A stretch of DNA of 64,000 bases, taken from assembly GCA_014529385.2 (NCBI GenBank), contig CM043969.1, positions 23,254,446 to 23,318,445 on the forward strand, given 5' to 3'. This document shows, piece after piece, positions 57,985-64,000 of the stretch. Source of the stretch: Adiantum capillus-veneris. Taxonomy: Eukaryota > Streptophyta > Polypodiopsida > Polypodiales > Pteridaceae. Every line of letters begins with the position of its first letter. Position 1 is the first letter of the stretch. The position numbers and the translations under genes were made by a program. Below the pieces are notes generated by a model. That model worked only from the letters and a program-made list of their open reading frames with translations, did not search any database and was not told the DNA's origin.

Positions 57985-59309
57985 TCAGAGTATCTTTCTC
58001 CACTTGTGGTTCACATACACCATTGTCTCTCTCCACCTTCGTTGACCTTCACGAGCACCGTAGTTCTTGTATGCCATTGATCTTTTAACTTTTTGTTGTT
58101 GTAAATCTCTGATGGCTTGTGCTGTTGCTGAAGAGGCCAAGACTTCTTTTGCGTGCATTCGATGAATGATTCTATGATAGAACCATTCAAATAGTTCTCT
58201 CACACTGTTAGCCTTGATTCGAGAGCCACCATGTCGTGTGTGCCTGAAATAAGCATTTCTCGCCATGTAATGAGACTTTTCCATCCCTTTGGGATTCCAT
58301 ATTTCCCGGTTCCCATAATTTTGTATAAAATATGGTAAATGATTGAAAATGATGTGCTGGATATGAAAACAAATTACTTAGAATGTTTTACACTCACATA
58401 ATTACACATAAAAGAGAATCAAATACACAATAATACCATGTAGTGAGTAATCTGGGTGTCTGTCCATGTTGTCTTGAATGATTTTTTGAGAAGGTTGAGA
58501 TTCTCCTTGAACTTGTTCAAATCACCTTGTGACCAGTCATCTTTGTCGCACATCAAAAATAGGATGTCTATTGATCGCCAAACCTCATCCTTCGCGTTAC
58601 GAGTAGTTGGTTCTTGATCTTTGACTGCAATATGTAGCTTTTTCCAGCTCTGATACTCTACCTTGCTAACATAAGATGTGTTATATATTTTTCCATGTTT
58701 TGTTAGCTTCGGATCTAGTATTCCTTGGGGTTTAGATAAAAACTTCCGTGCCTTCACCCCACCGATGGATGGTTTGCATGGGACATCCTTCTCAACAGTT
58801 GATCTCTTTTCATCCCGCTGGATTTTCACATTGCCACCATGAAGCCCCATATCCGACAGTACCAATTCTAAGCACTGCAGGGCCACTTGTTGCTCTGCTG
58901 AGTTCTTGATTTTCCAAGCAAACCCGATATATAAGTAGACCCATTTCTCCACAATTCTACAAAGGGCATGCATTGTACAGATGTGGACATTCACAAGTGG
59001 TATTTTCAAAACCAGTCGAAAAGCAGGGTCCTCAATGTGACGTGTTGGAGCTTTTCTCCACCACTTTGGGTCCATGACCTTTGCAGGCTCCATGCAGAAC
59101 AAACACGGTGACTTTGCCATTGCACCCATTCCACAATTATACATGCACTTTAATGTTTTGAGGTCACCTGCAAGATGTCACTGAACATGAAAGTCTCCCC
59201 TTCCATCTAGACGTAGTACCTCTCCTTGGTCAGTCTGTCAATCAATCACCTTCGGAACATTAGTTTGATGGAACACCCAATATATAATCTCATGATCTTA
59301 TTTCTTTAC
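57985..59309 (-). pseudogene. Family F copy C, core and C-terminal part
   Basis: After a TTTTGTGTTGCAG acceptor (59310 onward) the minus strand reads a degenerate version of the copy A core: IIYWVFHQTNVPKVID, RGDFHVQ-stop-HLAGDLKTLKCM, then an open frame 59144-58419 with KSPCLFCMEPAKVMD, NVHICTMHALCRIVEKWVYL, LQCLELVLSDMGLHGGNVKI and LLKKSFKTTWTDTQITHYMV. The last exon (about 58300-57985) has GMEKSHYMARNAYFRHTRHG and RELFEWFYHRIIHRMHAKEV. At least three stops lie in the first 60 codons. It shows that copy A is expected to continue several hundred codons beyond the window edge. Confidence 0.75.
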
Positions 59310-59377
59310 CTGCAACACAAAATAAATGAGACTGAAGTAGATGTGAACATTTGAGCTTAGCTGAGAATCTCGCTTAC

Positions 59378-60357
59378 CTCAAACGCACCAAGCCACCATA
59401 TGTTAGATTCTGATTGAACACTAAATACAAAGGATCATCCTTGGGACACTTTGAGAGGGATCTCTTCATTAAATTAATAGTAACACGCTCTAGATTTTTC
59501 TCTTTAACAAGCTCACACTCATCCAATTTTAACACAAAATGTAATACCCCTCGTGACTCTTCAAATGTGATGTTGTAAAACTCCACCATTCTCTTCTGCA
59601 ACATCTTCAGGTCCATAAAAATATTATTGAACTCATCATATGCCATGTTTGCTCCATGGCCGCTGTAAGTTGCTTTAATATAAAAGGGTTGTCCAAGATA
59701 TTCTCCCTGTGCGTCGTTAAGCTGAAGCCTCTCTTTCCAAACACTTGAGGCTGATGGTAAAAGTTTGGATTTTACACCCTTCTTAACAAAGATGGATGAG
59801 GCATATTTTTGTATAGCCGAATAACCTCTTTTGCTTACACCAAGTGAATCAAGTGTGCCTTGTATCTCTTTTGCAGGCACTGGGTTCTCTGAAATAAAGA
59901 GGTCCACTACATTTCGTTGTAGGACCTTAAACTTCTTGTCATGTACTATATCTGTTGCAAGGTTTCTACTTATAAGTGGCTTCAATATCTTTCCTATATT
60001 GGCTTTGGGGTCAATGTTTTCTTGTCAGGATAGATTGAATCTCTACATGAAGACAATGCATAAGTAAATAACAAAAAATTTACTTCACTAACACTATTTA
60101 GGCACATGAAACAATGCATAACAAGAAAAAACAAAAAAAATTACTTAACTAAGACAATTTAGCCAACCAAGAAGCATCACCTTAATGCTCGGATTCTTTT
60201 CTTGAGACCTCCGGATGCAACCTGCAATGTTTCAAGATTGCGTAATTTCTTCTTTCGGATACGACCACCCAAGATGGTGTCCTTCATTTGACAACTTCGT
60301 ACCTTTCCTTTCAGTTCCTGTACTTCTGTTTTGTGTTGCAAAATGGTAACCTGATCT
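59378..60357 (-). pseudogene. Family F copy C, N-terminal part
   Basis: Exon 60357-60182 (acceptor TATAG, donor AAG|GTGATG) encodes VTILQHKTEVQELKGKVRSC and LRNLETLQVASGGLKKRIRA, matching the coiled-coil end of copy A exon 1. The next exon (about 60046-59378) has a TGA near its start, then ENIDPKANIGKILKPLISRN, SLGVSKRGYSAIQKYASSIF, LGQPFYIKATYSGHGANMAY, FNNIFMDLKMLQKRMVEFYN and VLHFVLKLDECELVKEKNLE. A one-base shift near the end is needed to read the WWLGAFE block that corresponds to WWSGAIK of copy A before the donor GAG|GTAAGC. Copy A has an intron before VLGTKVAF, whereas copy C reads through there, so one intron differs. Confidence 0.7.
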
Positions 60358-60599
60358 ATAGAATGTAAATGTAAAACATGATTAGGTAAAGTGGGAAAAT
60401 CCCAATTCCCAAGCTAGACAACTTTCAATATATCATGTACAAAATATAGAGATTTTGTCAAAAATTTGAGTTTTCTTAAGATCTCATTCCACTTTATGCA
60501 CATACAATACACAATGAAAACAACTAAAATACCATGGTTTCAATCAATTGGATTATTAGGAGACGAGTATATTGCATCCATTATCGTTGTCTATGTTCT

Positions 60600-63500
60600 A
60601 TTGTCCTACCTACAACTTATCTCAACATGGAGAGCTTGGTTTCTAGGTCCACCACTTGTCCAAGTTAATGTAAAAGTGACTCGAGGTTCACAACTTGTGA
60701 AAGCAAGGATCCATTGAGGAATACAATCCACTTGGCTATTTTTCCTTAATTTATTGCATGTGACATTCAAGCAAGGTCCACTTCTAATCTATAAATTCTT
60801 GATTTGAGGCATGGGACATACATAAAATATGTAGCATATGCTCTATTTTCTCATAGGAAGGTTGGTTTCAAGGTGCACTTATCCATGCTAGCCTATCTTG
60901 GAGAAATGATGGAGCTTGCTTCTCTCCTTGTTTCAATGGAGACTAGCTTGGACAAGTGGTGGACCTTTGCTTCTCTCCATGTTTCAATAGAGCTAGCTTG
61001 GACAAGTGGTGATCTTGGAACAAAACCCCCATGCAAAACATATCATGGGTATTCCAAGTGATTAGAAAGATTACCATTTAAGATATAACCTTATAGGTTG
61101 GACAACTAAATCTTGGCTTGGAGAAATGGTGGACCTTTGATTCTCTCCATGTTTCAATGGAGCCTATCTTGGAGAAATGGTGGAGCTTGCTTCTGTCCAT
61201 GTTTCAATGGATCCTAGCTTGAACAATTGGTGGACCTTTGCCTCTCTCTATGTTTCAATAGAGTTAGCTTAGACACGTGGTGGATCTTCAAACTAAACCA
61301 ACTACTATCAATATTTCCTAGCTTGGACAAGTGGTGGAATGTTTCTCTACTCCATGTTTCAATGGAGCTTAGCTTGGACAAGTGTTGGACCTTAAAACAA
61401 AAACCCCATGTACAACATAGCGTGGATTTTCTAGATTTCAATGGAGTCTAGATTTAACAAATGGTGGAGCTTGTCTTCATCCATGTTTCAATGAAACTAG
61501 CTTGGAGAAGTAGTCGACCTTGTAACAAACCCCCCCATGTACAACATATCATTGGTTTTCTAAGTGATAGGAAGGAATACCATTCAAGATATAAACTTAT
61601 AGCTTGGATAAGTAGTTGACTTTAAAACCAAATTCATCATAATACAATGAAATACAGGTCAACCAATTCCTAACTTGAGACCAAACCTCCCATGCTATTA
61701 GAGATAATATATTGGATAAGTGGTGGACCTTCTATTATTTTCCCATGCCTAGTTTAGACAACTGGTACACTTTGCAGCTATAAAGGTTGGACGAGTTGTG
61801 GAGCCTTGTTTCTATCCATGTTTTAATGGATCCTAGCTTGGACAAGTGGTGGACCTTGGAAAAAAGCTTCCATGTACAACATATATGAGGTTTTCCATGT
61901 TTTAATCGAACCTATCTTGGACAAATGGTGAAGCTTGCTTCTCTCCATGGTGATTTTGGAACTACCTTAGACAAGTGGTGGAGCTTTGCTTTTCTACTCT
62001 TCATAATACAATGAAGTATAGGTTGGTTACATGGTGAATCTTAAGGCCAAACCTCCCATTTTACTAGAGATGATAGGTTGGACAAGTGGATCAACCTTCT
62101 ATCATTTCTCCATGACTATATTAGACAATTAGTAGACCTAACATCTCTCTATGTTGTCTAGAGATGAGCTTGGACAAGTGATGGAACCTGCTTCTCTCTT
62201 CCCTTGGTTTACTAGTTTGAAGACTCAGTATATATACTTTCTTAGATCTAGCTTGAACAAGTGGTGGACCTTGTATCCACAATCTTAATTCATTACAAAA
62301 AAGTATATGAAAAAATAACATAGGAATCTTGGTTTGAAGGTCAAGCAATTAGGTTCCAAATGCACATAATAATATATTTTCCACCCATAATAAAAGAAAG
62401 TTAAATATGTTATTACCAAATTGACAAAGGTAACGTCCAAGAATTCTAGCTTTGCATCTTGTCAGATCTAAATCTTCATCAAGGCGACATGCATGTATAC
62501 ATCAACTTTCAATCCATTCAAGAATACATGCACTTAGATTCCATAGTTTTGTTTTCAAAGTCTTTTAGGTTCTAAAACTCTTTCACATAAAGTATGTAAT
62601 GACAAAATTCTTGAAGCAAACATTTGTGCCCAAGAAAAAGATCCCTCTCACATATTTAAAGTCCATGAATTCTTTGATCCACACCTACAAGTTTTATTTT
62701 GATATCAAACATCAATTCTGTCATAGTTACAAATAAATGCAACCTCGATATGAATTGACAAAAAATGAATTTCTTTTACTTTATGACATCTTGGAGACAT
62801 GGTGGAGCTTACTTCTCTCCATGTTTCAATGGAGTCTATCTTGGATAAATGGTGGCGCATAATTCTCTCCATGTTTCAATGGAGCCTAGCTTGGACAAGT
62901 GGTGGACGTTTGTTTCTCTCTATGTTTGAACAGATTTAACTTGGACAAGTGGTGGACCTTGGAACAAAATCCCCATGTAAAACATATCATGGAGATTACA
63001 AGTGGTGAGAAAAAATACCATTCAATATATAACCTTATAGGTTGGACAAGTGGTGGACCTTAACACCCAATTCTTATTAATATAATGACATAGAGTGGAC
63101 AAGTGGTGAATCTTGCGACAAAACCTACTAGGAAAAGTAGGTTGGACAAGTGGTGCACCTTGCATGCAAACCCCCCATGTACAAAATATCACTCCTGCTA
63201 CTAAGAATAATTTGGTATTAAGGTCCATGTTTCAATGGATCCTAGCTTGGAAAAGTGGTGGACCTTTGTTTCTCTCTATGTTTCAATAGAATTAGCTTGG
63301 ACAAGTGGTGAACCTTGGAACAAAACCCCCATGTAAAGCATGTCATGGGCATTACAAGTGGTGAGAAAAAATACCATTCAAGGTATAACCTTATAGGCTG
63401 GACAAGTGGTGGAACTTGGCACCCAATTCCTCTTATTATAATGACATAGAGTGGAAAAGTGGTGAATCGTGAGACCAAACCTACTAGGGATAATAGGTTG

Positions 63501-64000
63501 GACAAATGGTTGACCTTGAATGTAAATCACCCATGTACAAAATATCATGGGTTTTGCGTATTTCAATGGAGCCTAGCATCTTGGAGACATGGTGGAACTT
63601 ACTTCTCTCCATGAATCTTGAGACCAAACCACTCGTGCTACTAGGGATACTAGATTGGACAAGTGGTGGACCTTGAATGTAAACCCCTCATGTACAAAAT
63701 TATGGATTTAGGGTATTTCAATGGAGCCTAGCTTGGAGACATGGTGGAGATTGCTTCTCTCAATGTTTCAATGGAACCTATCTTGGAGAAATGGTGGAGC
63801 ATCCTTCTCTCCATGTTTCAATGGAGCCTATCTTGGACAAGTGGTGGACCTTTGATTCTCTCTATGTTTCAATAGAGTTAGCTTGGACAAGTGGTGGGTC
63901 TTGGAACAAAACCCCTTTGTAAAACATAGCATGGACATTACAAGTGATGAGAAAAAATATCATTCAAGATAAAACCTTATAGGTTGGAAAAGTGGTGATG
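60600..64000. repeat. Degenerate array of a TTGGACAAGTGGTGGACCTT motif, open at right edge
   Basis: The core AGCTTGGACAAGTGGTGGACC and close variants occur well over a dozen times (for example near 60950, 61323, 61839, 62253, 62891, 62940, 63041, 63143, 63297, 63402, 63655, 63835, 63886). They alternate with TCTCCATGTTTCAATGGAGCC and CCCCCATGTACAAAATATCA blocks. Spacing is irregular (roughly 50-110 bp) and longer blocks of about 330 bp recur (62935-63070 versus 63290-63420). 62290-62790 is a gap without the motif. Short ORFs in this region are by-products. Confidence 0.8.

Overview
The window looks like a repeat-laden nuclear segment from a land plant with a large genome. The evidence is a Ty3 chromovirus primed by initiator tRNA-Met, Copia and LINE remnants, spliceosomal-type introns, plant-type FCP1-like phosphatase genes and very abundant (CT/GA)n and (GT/CA)n tracts. 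A fern or other non-seed plant is my guess; nothing in the sequence proves it. I see no rRNA, tRNA, CRISPR or bacterial-style operon.

Layout. 1-2.0 kb: a minus-strand, intron-containing gene running off the left edge (copy A of an unnamed family, 'family F', that recurs at 29.2-31.4 kb and 58.0-60.4 kb). 2.6-9.1 kb: a decayed minus-strand Ty3/Gypsy element with a long (about 2.3 kb) LTR containing a 110-bp minisatellite and 46 consecutive C. 9.1-10.7 kb: hairpins and a direct repeat. 11.0-13.4 kb: a decayed LINE ending at a (CT)n tract. 14.0-22.9 kb: a structurally complete chromovirus (LTRs, PBS, PPT, gag, pol, chromodomain) with several stops and frameshifts. 22.9-28.1 kb: no gene recognised. 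28.1-29.1 kb: a truncated LTR of the same chromovirus. 29.2-31.4 kb: copy B. 32.3 kb: Copia fragment. 36.4-40.0 kb: a minus-strand multi-exon FCP1-like gene with a tandem repeat in an apparent intron and a zinc-finger-like exon upstream. 40.1-43.5 kb: two LTR copies of the 6.8-9.1 kb family. 43.5-44.2 kb: degenerate minus-strand gene. 46.6-47.9 kb: Copia 3' end.

48.6-60.4 kb is the most unusual part. A minus-strand gene reads, in order, a histone H3-like fold (54429-53800), a Ulp1/C48 peptidase-like domain in the same frame, an acidic linker and an FCP1-like phosphatase (to 50330). It is broken by stops and by a 1.34-kb TTAA-flanked DNA element. Divergent from it is an unrecognised plus-strand gene (56536-57921) that ends about 60 bp from the convergent copy C of family F. 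Between the divergent genes lie dense microsatellites and four 61-bp palindromic repeats. 60.6-64.0 kb is a degenerate array of a short motif that runs off the right edge.

Almost everything here is decayed. The most intact unexplained coding sequences are copy A and the H3-like ORF. Several exon joins were found by eye from splice consensus and paralogue comparison, and need transcript data.
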